A model generated the notes under the pieces. It was not told the DNA's origin and ran no database searches. It worked only from the letters and a program-made list of their open reading frames with translations. Source: Fragosphaeria purpurea (taxonomy: Eukaryota > Ascomycota > Sordariomycetes > Ophiostomatales > Ophiostomataceae). Taken from it: 64,000 nucleotides of DNA. Shown here piece after piece: positions 54,669 through 64,000 of this stretch. The position numbers and the translations under genes were made by a program. How positions within the stretch are numbered: position 1 is the first letter of the stretch; every line of letters starts with the position of its first letter. The DNA is taken from contig PCDL01000021.1 of assembly GCA_002778095.1 (NCBI GenBank), forward strand, positions 2,728,001-2,792,000, given 5' to 3'.

Positions 54669-55881
54669 ACATCTGTCTCCAGTCTTCGTCCTGCTAATGC
54701 CCATTCTCTCCTTAAAGTGCTGGATCAACCAGAAGTACGAGACACTCCGGCTGGTCACACATTATCTTTTTATTTTCATCACGCTTGCTCTCACCTCCAT
54801 TCTATATACGCTCGTCTTCTTTTCTCTCCGCCGCCGGCAAAAACGCCAACAAGAACAGTGCAAGCAACAACTCAAGCTGCTACATGTCCAGCAACAGCAG
54901 CAGCCGCAGCAGCAGCGCCAAGACGGGCGTCCCTCGCACCAATCCAACAAAACAAGCATGGATATGCGCCTGGTGGGCGTCGGTACCACGCCGTCCGCGG
55001 CCACCGGGTCCGACGAGGAACGAGCCGACGCGGCGTACAGGGGCGAATTTGCTACGGATGGCGCGCACTATCCGGCGTTTCTCATCTATCCCATCATTTA
55101 CGTCATCTGCACTCTGCCATTGGCGCTGGGCCGCATCGCCACCATGGCCGGGGCCGACGTGCCGCTGAGCTACTTTTGTGCGTCCGGCGCGCTCATTACC
55201 AGCAACGGCTGGCTGGACGTGCTGCTGTGGAGTTCGACGCGGCGCAGCCTCGTGTTTGGCGACGTCGACGAGGAGGAGCTGGGCTTTGAGACGTTTTCGT
55301 TTGTCCGCACGCCCCCCAACCGCCGTTTCGGCAACATCGTGTGGGTGGAAGGCGGTGCCAACCGCGGCGCCGCGCACGACCGCCACAGCCAAAACACGAG
55401 CAGCAACAGCAGCAGCAGCCACACGAGCACCAAAAACAGCAGCCGAAGCAGCAGCCGCAGCCGCAGCCGCAGCCGCGAGTACGCGTCCGGCCTGATCGGT
55501 GAGGTGCTGCACGGCCGCGTCCGCGGTAGCGACGCGCTGCGTAGCGTGTGGGACAGCGTGCTGCGTGGTCCCCGCGGCTGGCGCGAGCTGGTCAGCAACG
55601 GAGCGAACCGATTGAGCGGCAGGGGTTCGACCGTGGCCAGCGGAGCCGGGAGCGCCAGCCTCGAGTCGCTCCAACACCATCACACGGACGAGCCGCTCCC
55701 CGCAAATGCCGGGCACGGTAGTCGGGGCAGCGGCGGGCTGGCCATCCAGATGGATACGGAGACGTCGGTAGTTGTCGAGATCGAAGACGCGCCGTTGCGG
55801 CCACAACGGTCACGGGAACCCAGCACGTCACTCCCAAAGTACGACGAGAAAGACATGCCATACCTACCGCCCATTGAGTAG
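53813..55881 (+). CDS. G-protein-coupled receptor, Git3/GPR1-like
   Basis: Exons 53813-54607 and 54718-55881 with a 110-nt intron (GTATGT donor, GCTAAT branch point); product 652 residues. The spliced junction gives RAAAWCWINQKYETLRL, a conserved extracellular-loop-2/helix 5 region. Earlier landmarks are LLYNLLLADMHQAMAFIL (helix 2), GTCYAQGVFVSNGDLSASLF (helix 3) and PPQWVVTATCIGIWAFTYGM (helix 4). Two late hydrophobic segments follow a long third cytoplasmic loop rich in Gln and Arg (about residues 303-345). The Ser/Arg-rich C-terminal tail is about 200 residues. Git3/GPR1 proteins sense glucose or amino acids and act through G-alpha and cAMP; the ligand here is unknown. The CT-rich leader upstream may carry extra 5' UTR introns. 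Confidence 0.82.
54627..54666 (+). repeat. 40-nt poly-T tract inside the GPCR intron
   Basis: An uninterrupted run of 40 T lies between the donor at 54608 and the branch point near 54691. Such runs are prone to slippage and sequencing error, so the length in the source genome may differ. Confidence 0.9.
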
Positions 55882-57382
55882 CCCCAGCGTTGGCAGTCAT
55901 TTTACAACAGCCATTTTGCTATGTAATTTTCTTTTTTCCTTTTTCTATTTTTTTTTATATTTTTATGAAATCTATGGGTGGGCGTATCATGATGGGATGA
56001 TACCCAAAAGACACGACAATGTTTCGTGTATGCACATATCACGGGCCAAAATAGGACGGCTAGACTTTTTTATGGTGTTGAATACAACCATTTCTGATGG
56101 CAGTGCTGTTTCTGTCATCAAGGAGAAATTACCAGCTTGTGCCTTGTTTGGTAATGTTCCTTTGCGAAATGAGATGAAAAGGAAGGCAAAATGTGCATAA
56201 CATATTTAAAATTTGGCTTGTAACACGTGCCACCCCTTGTCAGGCACTGCTCCTTGCAAAACCTGGGTCAATGATTACTGATCTTCATTTTATGAATTAT
56301 TTTTATTTCTTTCCTGTCGTCTGGAAATATGTAGTATTGCAAGCTATGTAATTGGTCAGAGACTTAGACGTGGCCCATTTTCTCAGCCAGGGGGAACCAG
56401 CTCTCATTTCCACTGAACAAAGAAGTCGGTTTGAATGTGTTTTCGTTCTCGCGGAAGATATCCCAGCAGCTGACAACATAATACGATGCTCTACTGGCGA
56501 CGTACTGGCTTCTCCCGCAATCTAAGATGTGAGCCCAGCAGCTACGGGGTCCGAGCTGTCATATTTTCTGGGCTCCATCTACATTGAAATGCTGCGCTGA
56601 AATGAGGTGGAAACGGGAGACGGCAACCCCGTGTTGAATTGCTAGACTTCACCCCTGTAATGCCAAATGACTTCAAAGCCAAACGAAAATAGAATTAAGC
56701 GATCGAAGGGCCAGTGCTTCAACTTCAGGGGTCGGGTTGGGAAATGTTGCGTGCAGGAAGCCGGGCCCGCATGTCGCTTAACTTTCGAAACGCTGCAAAC
56801 AAGAACGTGGCTTTCCCTCCAGATGGAGCAACCTTCTAGAACACCAACAAGTAGTTGCCACTGGAAAACTAGCAAAGCTCATCTCCACCTTTTGCGTCGA
56901 ATTACGGGAGTGAGAATTCTTATTTTGTTTTGTTTTCATCCCCGTTTCTCCACGCCCGTTTCAAACGAGCCCCGTCGGCGAGAGCCGAGACAAAGAAAAA
57001 AAAGAAAGCTCACCAAGAAATTGAGTTCGTCGACCCATTTCTCTCCTTTTCTGTGGATACAGGTGCCTCCAGGATGTCAGTATCACGGATTCATACGAGC
57101 AGAGCACAGCTTAAAGGCCAAAAAATAAGAATAAAAATAAAAAAATATGACGAGAATAAAAGATTATGCTCGTTCGAAGCCGTCTGGTCTTGCATTTAAA
57201 GACAGCTGCCCACTCTTCCAGCGATTGATGCTCAGGACTCATTCCAGCTCAACAAGAAAGAAGAACAAGAGACAGAAATCACTACTTCAAACAAAGTTGC
57301 TCCTTCACGCGACAACGAAAGTCTCATCACAAGACCCAACAGCTCCAAAGACTTTGTCAAATCTCGCCAGCCTCATTGAACA
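55882..57382. other. Intergenic, AT-rich, no firm gene
   Basis: About 1.5 kb. The first half is AT-rich without coding signal. The last 250 bp (from about 57130) have an A-rich stretch and then a CA/CT-rich leader-like sequence that ends at the ATG of the tentative small gene at 57383. Confidence 0.45.
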
Positions 57383-57630
57383 ATGGCTACCCACAGCAGC
57401 GCGTCGGAACCATGCATCTCTCGGCCGGGAACGGACGCTGGTCGGTCTGGCTACGAGATCACCAAAGGCGAGAGTATGTCTTTTTTTTCTTTTTTGGGGG
57501 GGTCTTGTCTTTTCCCTTTTTCTTTTCTGAAGTTTCCTTCTGAATGTATGGAACTTTGCTAATGGGCGCTATCGCAGAGGACAAAGGCACGACAAAACGG
57601 CATAACCGCTGCAGCGTTCTGCTGCAGTGA
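57383..57630 (+). CDS. Tentative very small spliced gene, 47 residues
   Basis: ATG 57383 sits in a good start context (GAACAATGGC) after a leader-like CA-rich sequence. Exon 57383-57473 joins exon 57578-57630 across a 104-nt intron (GTATGT donor, GCTAAT branch point, CGCAG acceptor). The product begins MATHSSASEPC, contains SGYEITKGEKDKGTTK and ends RCSVLLQ. The element SGYEIT resembles the start of small fungal stress or conidiation proteins that I recall only loosely. The true 3' end may differ if a further intron uses the CTGCAG at 57622-57627. No domain is recognisable, so this remains a hypothesis based on splice and start signals. Confidence 0.35.
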
Positions 57631-58175
57631 AACGTACCGACGACCTGAAGATGGCGGTGTTTTTGATAGACAACAGCAGCAATGAGACGGATAGAAAGGG
57701 CTCGGCGGCGCACATATTGACGGCATGCTTTCTGGTTTTTGCAAGGGATATAGACGGAGGATGTTTTGCATTGAGTGCGGTTCCGTTTTCGTTTTCTTGT
57801 TTGAATAGACTTTGCAGTTATTTTTTTAAAAGATTATCTCGTTCTCCATCAATTTGTTTTATCTTCTTCATTAGAAAAACCAGCGACGAAGTAAATGGTT
57901 TGCAAGATTGCTCTGCAGATGTCTCAGAAAAGCCAGCAAATTGGCCAGTAGGATTACTACGAAGTAATACGTCTTGAGCTGCTACATGAACGTCTTACAG
58001 CGGTCAGTTTGCCTTCCGCAATTCCCGCAATTCCCGCCGTTCCCGCAATTTCCGGCGCGTCCACATTAGCCCGCCGAAGCCGCCACCCGCACCGTCGACG
58101 AGCATCACTCCTCGCCCGCGGAACCTTCTGCATGCCTCGGAGAATCGTACAACAGAAATACAACTCCCTCCTGTC
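57631..58175. other. Intergenic, promoter of the next regulator
   Basis: A 545-bp spacer. Near 58018-58050 lies a short tandem array of CAATTCCCG/CGTTCCCG-like units (AATTCCCGC AATTCCCGC CGTTCCCGC AATTTCCGG). No gene was seen. Confidence 0.5.
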
Positions 58176-60089
58176 ATGAATGCGTCGTCTAGAAAACGCG
58201 CGCGGCTCGCGTGCAACCCCTGCCGGGAGCGCAAGCGCAAATGCGACGGGAGCTGCCCTTGCGCCACATGCACCACCTACGGCTACGAGTGTTACTACGC
58301 GGCACCCGCTGCTGTGGCCCCAACAGCATCAACAGCCGGCGTACGGAAACGACGGTCTCACATTCCCCATCCGTCCAGTGCTTCTCCGACAAACGGCTTT
58401 CGCCATGGGCCGCTGCCGCAGCCGCAGCCGCCTTCGCCGGACAGCAGTGTGAGTGTGGGTGCTTCTGCTGCCGCTCCAGATCGGTCCAGCTTGGTTCAGC
58501 GCATGGAAGGCAACTCCGGCGCGGCGTTCGTCCGGCGTCTCGGCCTCAAGATCGATCCGACCCGCGCGCCCAAGCTGAACCTCTTCGGCTGGAACGTGGG
58601 TGCCCGGCAGCTGTCGGCTCCCTTCGCGTTCGGCGGGATGGCCTCGTCCGCGCTGGCCGCCGCTGCCGCCGTTTTGCCCGTTGTCGACATTACGTCGTGC
58701 GAGCACTGCGAGGCTCTGGCCCGGGTCTACTTTGACAAGGTACACGTCTGCTACGGCTTCTTCGATCAAGATACTTTTTTCGCACGGCTCAAGCGGCGCT
58801 TCCAGCAGCCGACGCCGGCGCCGGGGAGTCATGCCCCCGACGTCTACGACAGCGTGCTCGCGGGCGTGGCCGCCCTCGGCTGCTTGTTCTCGCAACGTAC
58901 GGCCACCCTGACGGAGCTCCAGCTGGTCGCCGCCGCCGTCCGCGCGCTGAACATGCACCAGCTCGTCGGCCCGCCGTCTCTCGACCTCATCACGGGCTGG
59001 ATCCTGCGCACCGTCTACCTGCGCCTGACCGACACGCCCTACGCCGTGTGGATCGCCAGCTGCACGATGATGCACCTGGTGGAGGCCGCCGGCCTGCTGG
59101 CCGACGTGCCGCCCGTCCTGCCGCTCCGCGCGCGGTGCGACCCGGAGCTCGAGCGCCGCATGGTCGGCGTGGCCCACCACCTCAACGTCTGGACGTCGTT
59201 TGACCTGGGCTTGTCGCGTGTCGCCTTTCTCAAGACGGAGGCGTCGCTGCCGCCCGAACCCGCGCCCGGCGACATCACCGCCGAGCTGCTCGGCTTGCTG
59301 CCCATGTCCGTCAGCATGGACCCGGCGCGCACCGAGCAGGAGACCGACCTGACGTCCACGTTGGTCGCGCTCCTTGCCCGCCAGCACACGCCGGGCCCCT
59401 CGCTCATGGCGCAGTGCAACCTGGTGCTGTGCGTCCTGCGGCGGCTCCACACGCAGAACCTCGACATCTCGTCGGGCCTCGCCGACCAGGTGCTGGCACT
59501 GCTGAAGCGCGGCCTGGTCTGTGCCCGGGACCTGGCCGCCGAGGGCAGCCCGTGGCACCAGGTGTCGAACATGCCGTTCCAGACGGTCTGCGTGCTCCTC
59601 GTCATGGACACGCGCGCGGGTCTGGCGACGCTGCCGGAAGCGATGCGGACGATCCGTTTCATAGCGTCCGTCTACGACACCGAGCGCATGCGCGAGGCCT
59701 ACCGCACAGCCTGTCTACTGGTGCGGCTGCACCAGCAGCGGCGAAAAGATGACGTGGCCCTTCTCGGCGACGCACTCGGCGTGCCGCCGCAGCCGGGACA
59801 ACAGACGGCGGAACCGGGCACGACGCCCGTCCAGCAGCCATCAACAATGCAGCCATCCACGCAGATATTTCCGTCGTCAACACCACCCCCACAACCACTG
59901 CCGCCATCGCTGCCACCGCCGCTGCCACAGGCGCAGCCGCCGCCGCCGCCTGCCCAGCCCGGCCCGGGTGATGACGAGTTTTCCTGGCTTGGCGCTTTAG
60001 TTGCTGATCTTCCCGGGTTGCAGCGGGTTGACTTTGAGCAGTTTTTGAATGCGGATATGATCGATGGCCCGCCTCTCCTGTACGACTGA
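58176..60089 (+). CDS. Zn2Cys6 transcription factor
   Basis: A single 637-residue frame from ATG 58176. The zinc cluster begins at residue 13: C13-x2-C16-x6-C23-x5-C29-x2-C32-x6-C39, with an extra Cys at 27 (CDGSCPCATC). A Ser/Pro-rich linker (residues about 45-105) leads to a fungal_trans-type domain, starting near EALARVYFDKVHVCYGFFDQ (residue 185) and continuing through VWIASCTMMHLVEAAGLLAD. The C terminus is Pro/Gln-rich (PPPQPLPPSLPPPLPQAQ, around residues 570-600), then an acidic end typical of an activation region. The MFS transporter gene at 60509 lies 420 bp downstream in the same direction and may be its target. The pathway is not predictable. Confidence 0.88.
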   Translation: MNASSRKRARLACNPCRERKRKCDGSCPCATCTTYGYECYYAAPAAVAPTASTAGVRKRRSHIPHPSSASPTNGFRHGPLPQPQPPSPDSSVSVGASAAAPDRSSLVQRMEGNSGAAFVRRLGLKIDPTRAPKLNLFGWNVGARQLSAPFAFGGMASSALAAAAAVLPVVDITSCEHCEALARVYFDKVHVCYGFFDQDTFFARLKRRFQQPTPAPGSHAPDVYDSVLAGVAALGCLFSQRTATLTELQLVAAAVRALNMHQLVGPPSLDLITGWILRTVYLRLTDTPYAVWIASCTMMHLVEAAGLLADVPPVLPLRARCDPELERRMVGVAHHLNVWTSFDLGLSRVAFLKTEASLPPEPAPGDITAELLGLLPMSVSMDPARTEQETDLTSTLVALLARQHTPGPSLMAQCNLVLCVLRRLHTQNLDISSGLADQVLALLKRGLVCARDLAAEGSPWHQVSNMPFQTVCVLLVMDTRAGLATLPEAMRTIRFIASVYDTERMREAYRTACLLVRLHQQRRKDDVALLGDALGVPPQPGQQTAEPGTTPVQQPSTMQPSTQIFPSSTPPPQPLPPSLPPPLPQAQPPPPPAQPGPGDDEFSWLGALVADLPGLQRVDFEQFLNADMIDGPPLLYD

Positions 60090-60508
60090 CCCGTTGTAAA
60101 ATTGAAGTAAAAAATAAGTCATAAAATGGAGGGCCCAGTGGCATTTTTTTTCTGTTCTGTTTAGGTTACAGGCACCAAAAAAAATTGTGGGCTGCTCGTA
60201 TAAGCGTGTTGGCGATGGTCAGCATCAAAACAAAGTGTGCGGGTATTGCGGCTCCAAGCGGAAAGATATGCCGACTTACAGCGGATCACCATTTCTTTCC
60301 AGCAGCCTTTGTCGGTAGTAGGCAGGCTTGGATTTTTCGGTGAATAGATAATACATATTTAATTCTTCTCTTTTCTTTTCGTTCTCCCTCACTCTGGTCA
60401 AACCGACACGTCTTTTTGTTTTCCTGTCGTGATAGTCGACTCGTTAGACATTGTAATTTACGTGCGAGATATCTACACGAAGCTTATTGAAAGCCGCCAC
60501 AGCACAAG
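60090..60508. other. Intergenic, promoter of the MFS transporter
   Basis: A 419-bp AT-rich spacer with a T/CT-rich leader (about 60350-60430). Nothing else was seen. Confidence 0.55.
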
Positions 60509-62334
60509 ATGACTACAGACACACAGTCCGCGGAGATGACCGACAGCAGCGATGTTAGTGTTGACACAGAAAAGCTGGCTATGGGCCGCGGCCGGCCTTT
60601 TCCACCACCGCTGCCGGACCCCGAGCATTACATTGTCGATTTTGACGGCCCGGACGACCCTGATCACCCATACAACTGGAAACTTTTCAAGAAGCAAGTT
60701 TTATTTTATTGATGCAAGAAAAAAATAATAGACATAGTGTTGTTGTTTTTTGAAATCCATGCGGACACAAAAAAGAAAACTTCATCTCGGATCAGTACTA
60801 ACTCTCCTTTCCCGCGACCAGAATCTATACCTCGGCCATCGTTTGTTTCGGCACCTTTGTTGCCGCCTTTGACAGCGCCGCGTTTGCGCCCGCCATCCCC
60901 GACGTCAGCGTGGCGTTTGGTGTTGGCGCCGAGGTCGCCGCCTTGGGCACAACCCTGTTTGTGCTGGGCTTCGTGGCCGGCCCCGTGCTCTGGGCGCCGT
61001 CGTCGGAGCTGCAGGGCCGCAAGTGGCCCATCGCGCTGGGCATCCTCGGCGGCGGCATTTTTGCCGTCGGTTCGGCCGTCGCCAAAGACATACAGACGCT
61101 CATCATCTGCCGCTTCTTTGCCGGCGTCTGCGGCGCGAGCCCCTTTGCCGTCGGACCGGGCGTGCTCGCGGACCTCTTCAGCGACACCTACCGCGGTGCC
61201 GCCATTACCGTCTATTCGCTGACCGTGTTCGGCGGGCCCTTCCTGGCGCCCGTGGTGTCTGGGTTTCTCGTGGCGGCCTCGCCCAACGGCGACGCCCTCA
61301 GCCGGTGGCGGTGGACACTGTACATCCCGGCCATGTTCGGCTTCGTCAACGGCGCGGCCGCGGTCGTTTGGCTGCCGGAGACGTACGCGCCGTGTCTCTT
61401 GGTGAACAAAGCCGTGTGCCTGCGGCGGCAGACCGGCAACTGGGGCATCCACGCGCCGCACGAGCGCCTGGAGATCGGCGTGTGGGCACTGGTCGACAAG
61501 TACTTTACGCGGCCGCTGCGCCTGCTGTGCACGGAGCCCATTGTGTTCTTGGTGTCGCTGTACATGTCGATCGTGTACGGCCTCGTGTACGCGCTGCTCG
61601 AGGCGTACCCATACGTCTTTCAGCACACGTACGGCATGGGCACGGGGGTCAGCTGTCTGCCGTTTCTCGCCCTGTTCGTGGGCGTGGTGTTGGCCTCCAG
61701 TCTCAACATGTGGAACCAAGCGGCCAACGCCCGGCTAATAGCGGCGCACAACAACGTGCTGGTACCGGAATGGGCTCTACGGCCAACGCTACTGGGGGCA
61801 CCTGTGCTACCCATTGGCATTTTCTGGTGAGCCACCCTCTTTATCTAACGATCGTAATCGCTTTCTTGCGGAAAAGCTGACACTCGTCCTCTCTCGCAGG
61901 TTTGGTTGGACGGCGTTCACACCAGTCGTTCCCTGGCCTGTACCTACGGTGGCCGGCATCTTAGTTGGCTTTGGCACGGTCAGCGTCTATCTGCCGTGCT
62001 TCTGCTTCCTCGTCGACGCATACCTACCATTGTACGCCCTTTCGTTTTCCTCGCTATCTTCTCTCGTTTTATGTCCTACGGATCACAGGAGCTAACTGGT
62101 TCCCTTGTGCCTTCGAACAGAGCCGCTTCCACAGTTGCTGCCAATGTCATTCTGCGGTCGACAATCGCAGCCAGTTTTCCGCTCTTTGCAAAGCAAATGT
62201 TTGAGAACATGGGCATCCAATGGGCATGCACACTGCTCGGATGCTTGTCCGTCGTCTTGATCCCCATCCCCTTTGCGTTTCGCGTGTACGGCCCGTGGCT
62301 AAGAAGAAAGAGCAAGCACGCGAGCCATGTCTGA
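60509..62334 (+). CDS. MFS transporter, DHA1 polyamine/multidrug type, with a GC-AG intron
   Basis: Exons 60509-60693, 60822-61826, 61900-62031, 62121-62334; product 511 residues. The first intron (60694-60821, 128 nt) uses a GCAAGT donor instead of GT; it has a perfect TACTAAC branch point, and only this donor keeps phase to give YNWKLFKKIYTSAIVCFGTF. The other introns have GTGAGC and GTACGC donors. The DHPYNWKL entry motif, the VLWAPSSELQGRKWPIALG segment after helix 2 and WRWTLYIPAMFGFVNG are typical of fungal DHA1 exporters of polyamines and drugs. Twelve membrane segments are expected. It follows a Zn2Cys6 regulator, a common arrangement for efflux genes. The substrate is unknown. Confidence 0.87.
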
Positions 62335-62837
62335 GAACAAAATATAATTTACGGAGCAGACCAATATACTACCCGAAAAACCTAATTGAGATTTTTTTTT
62401 AAGTGCACCTCTGCCGTTTTTACTCCGACCTGCGTAATGGATGTGCTCCCGGGTGCCTTCCCGTACCCTCACCTATGCCCTCCTGGCTCGTCTTGGCCAT
62501 TCTCCTCGAAGTGTTTAGGGTTTTATTCTTGGTACTAGAAGCTGTGTCGGTTTTTTTGTCTTATGGCCGTGCTTTTTTTTCCTCTTCTATCGTCTTTTGC
62601 TTCAAGCAAACATCGCGTCTACACCTTCATCGACCGCCCTAACATCAAACCCGTTCTCCCTCTTCTGTGTCCTCGTATTGTCGACGTGGCGCTGCTCCTT
62701 TGCGCATTGCTTGTTCTCAGATGGTGACTCTTCGCATTTCTCCTGGCTGCTGCCTCCTGCGGTACCCGCAGCGCTGAAACACTCGTAGTCGAAGAGACGG
62801 TTGGCCGACGCTCCAAGCTTGCACGCCGTACGGCCTT
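62335..62837. other. Convergent intergenic region
   Basis: About 500 bp of T-rich sequence between the 3' ends of the MFS gene and the minus-strand kinase-like gene. No gene was seen. Confidence 0.55.
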
Positions 62838-63785
62838 CTAGGACGACGGGACCTGATCTCGTAAGTTGTACAGGTCCGTCCAGACATCTTGCGTATTTTC
62901 GTACTTGCATTCCCAGCACTTTACAATCACCGCGCCGATCAGCAGATCATGCACGTCGGATGGGTAAGCTTTTTTAGCAAACTCGGCGTCAACCAGGTCC
63001 CGGGCGAGGTCATGGTACGGGTCCCGCCCCGTCATGATATGGTAGAAGCTGCTGCCCAGCGCAAAGCGGTCCGTGTCTTGCGTCGTCGTCCAGTCGTCGC
63101 GCGGCAAGAAGTACCGCGTTGCCTCGGCCACGAGCGACGGCTCGCCGTCGATGGCACTCCCGCCAAAGTCCATGAGGCGCAGCGTGAGATCGTCGGCGAC
63201 AAGCATGTTGTCGGGGCGCATGTCGCTGTGGACAACCTTGTACCGGTGCAGGTGCATGAGGCCCTCGGTGGCCTGCGCGCACCACAGCATGCGCTGCTGC
63301 ATGGACTGGTCGGGGTGGTCGGCCAGGTACTTGCGCAGGTCGCCGTTCTTCATGTACTGGAGCGTGATCGATGCGGTGGGCGTCTTACGGGTCTTGGATG
63401 GGTCGTCCCCCGCAGGGCCGACCGTGAACCCGTAGAAGGCAAGGATCCGCCGGTGCGGTGGCAGGTGGCAGTACACGTCGCACTCCCGGATGAGGCACCG
63501 CAGACTCTGCCGCTGCGAAAAGCTGTCGCGGTCGGGCCGCAGGCACTTCGTAACGCGGGTACCGCACGGCGTCAGCTCTACGAAACCATTCCTCCCTCGG
63601 CCAACAGCGGCCCACTGTCAAGACCAACGTTAGCCAAAGAAAGAGTGATGGTGAGGGTAAAAGACGTCGCGAACCGATCTCTTGAGGACGTCACCCTTGA
63701 GAATGCGTAGCGTTCTCGTTCCAGCTGTGGGATCCGATGGATCAATTGGGGTTTCGTATACGTCGACGTCCGGAATGGACTCCAT
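62838..63785 (-). CDS. Protein-kinase-like protein
   Basis: Two exons: 63785-63675 and 63614-62838, with a 60-nt intron (GTTCGC donor, GCTAAC branch point, GACAG acceptor; an alternative donor 9 nt downstream, at 63665, adds three residues). Product 295 residues. The catalytic loop is VVHSDMRPDNMLV (H166, D168, N173) and the metal motif is DFGGS (Asp186). Upstream, GFVELTPCGTRVTKCLRPD supplies a possible ATP-site Lys, RCLIRECDVYCHLPPHRRI the alpha-C Glu, and LQYMKNGDLRKYL the hinge. The glycine-rich loop is reduced (VGRGRNGFVE). The C-lobe includes DRFALGSSFYHIMTGRDPYHD. This matches the small fungal kinase-like proteins that are expanded in ascomycetes and often poorly conserved. The substrate is unknown. 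Confidence 0.82.
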
Positions 63786-64000
63786 TAGAGGGACCCAAAG
63801 TAAAGAGCACACAGTAGTTGTGCGATCGAAGTTAAAATGAAGACAGAAAAGTGACGATCTTCGCTGTTGCGAGGTTTGTGCCTGGAGTCCGAAGTACCGC
63901 CAGGAGGGCTCAAGGGTATGCTTTGTATCAAGGCTGATTCTCTGTACCTGGTCGTGATTAGCTGTCGCATTTCAAGCCCCACCAAGAGATGCTCGGCTGG
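63786..64000. other. Window edge, upstream of the kinase-like gene
   Basis: About 215 bp that should include part of the promoter of the minus-strand kinase-like gene. No other feature was seen. Confidence 0.5.

Noticed and set aside
54184..54717. Frame reading through the GPCR intron from 54184
   Set aside because: It reads the receptor exon out of register and translates the T run as polyphenylalanine; the spliced model restores the conserved helices.

Overview
The window is nuclear DNA of a filamentous ascomycete (Pezizomycotina, most like a Sordariomycete; I cannot name the species). Reasons: GC-rich coding sequence between AT-richer spacers; short introns of about 60-130 nt with GTRNGT donors, CTNAC-type branch points and AG acceptors; five to six Zn2Cys6 regulators; fungal-only families such as DAL81/TamA-like, Git3-like GPCR, DHA1, ACS and NCS1 transporters, and a small cysteine-rich secreted protein. 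I see no prokaryotic features, rRNA, tRNA, CRISPR array or intact transposon.

Layout. 0-6 kb: the 3' end of an unknown gene, a mitochondrial-carrier-like gene, and a hypothetical gene whose frame contains a stop codon. 6-16 kb: a Zn2Cys6 regulator divergent from a FAD monooxygenase, then a DHA1-type MFS exporter and a second FAD monooxygenase. This looks like a small oxidative or detoxification cluster without a PKS or NRPS. 17-25 kb: GH31 alpha-glycosidase, a regulator with two C2H2 fingers plus a zinc cluster, and a maltose-type sugar permease. This is an enzyme-regulator-permease trio resembling yeast MAL loci, with shared CGG-N9-CGG motifs in the enzyme and permease promoters. 26-34 kb: a Zn2Cys6-type regulator with a damaged first half of its zinc cluster, a D-galactonate-dehydratase-like enolase-superfamily enzyme, and a ten-exon ACS-family anion permease, probably a sugar-acid catabolic unit. 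A GNAT acetyltransferase follows.

35-49 kb: a DAL81/TamA-like regulator with a long glutamine tract, a kinase-fold protein with a signal-peptide-like N terminus, a small six-cysteine secreted protein, then an isochorismatase-amidase fusion (biuret/allophanate-hydrolase-like) divergent from an NCS1 nucleobase/allantoin-type permease, and a DUF4185-like protein. The fusion, the permease and the nearby DAL81-like regulator suggest nitrogen scavenging from ureido compounds. 49.5-53.8 kb is a gene desert with a strong strand-composition switch. 53.8-64 kb: a Git3/GPR1-like GPCR, a doubtful tiny spliced gene, another Zn2Cys6 regulator, a DHA1 polyamine/multidrug-type transporter with a GC-AG intron, and a protein-kinase-like gene.

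The striking pattern is the repetition of enzyme + transporter + regulator modules. Splice sites given below were placed by eye from consensus sites, reading phase and family continuity; they are predictions, not transcript evidence.
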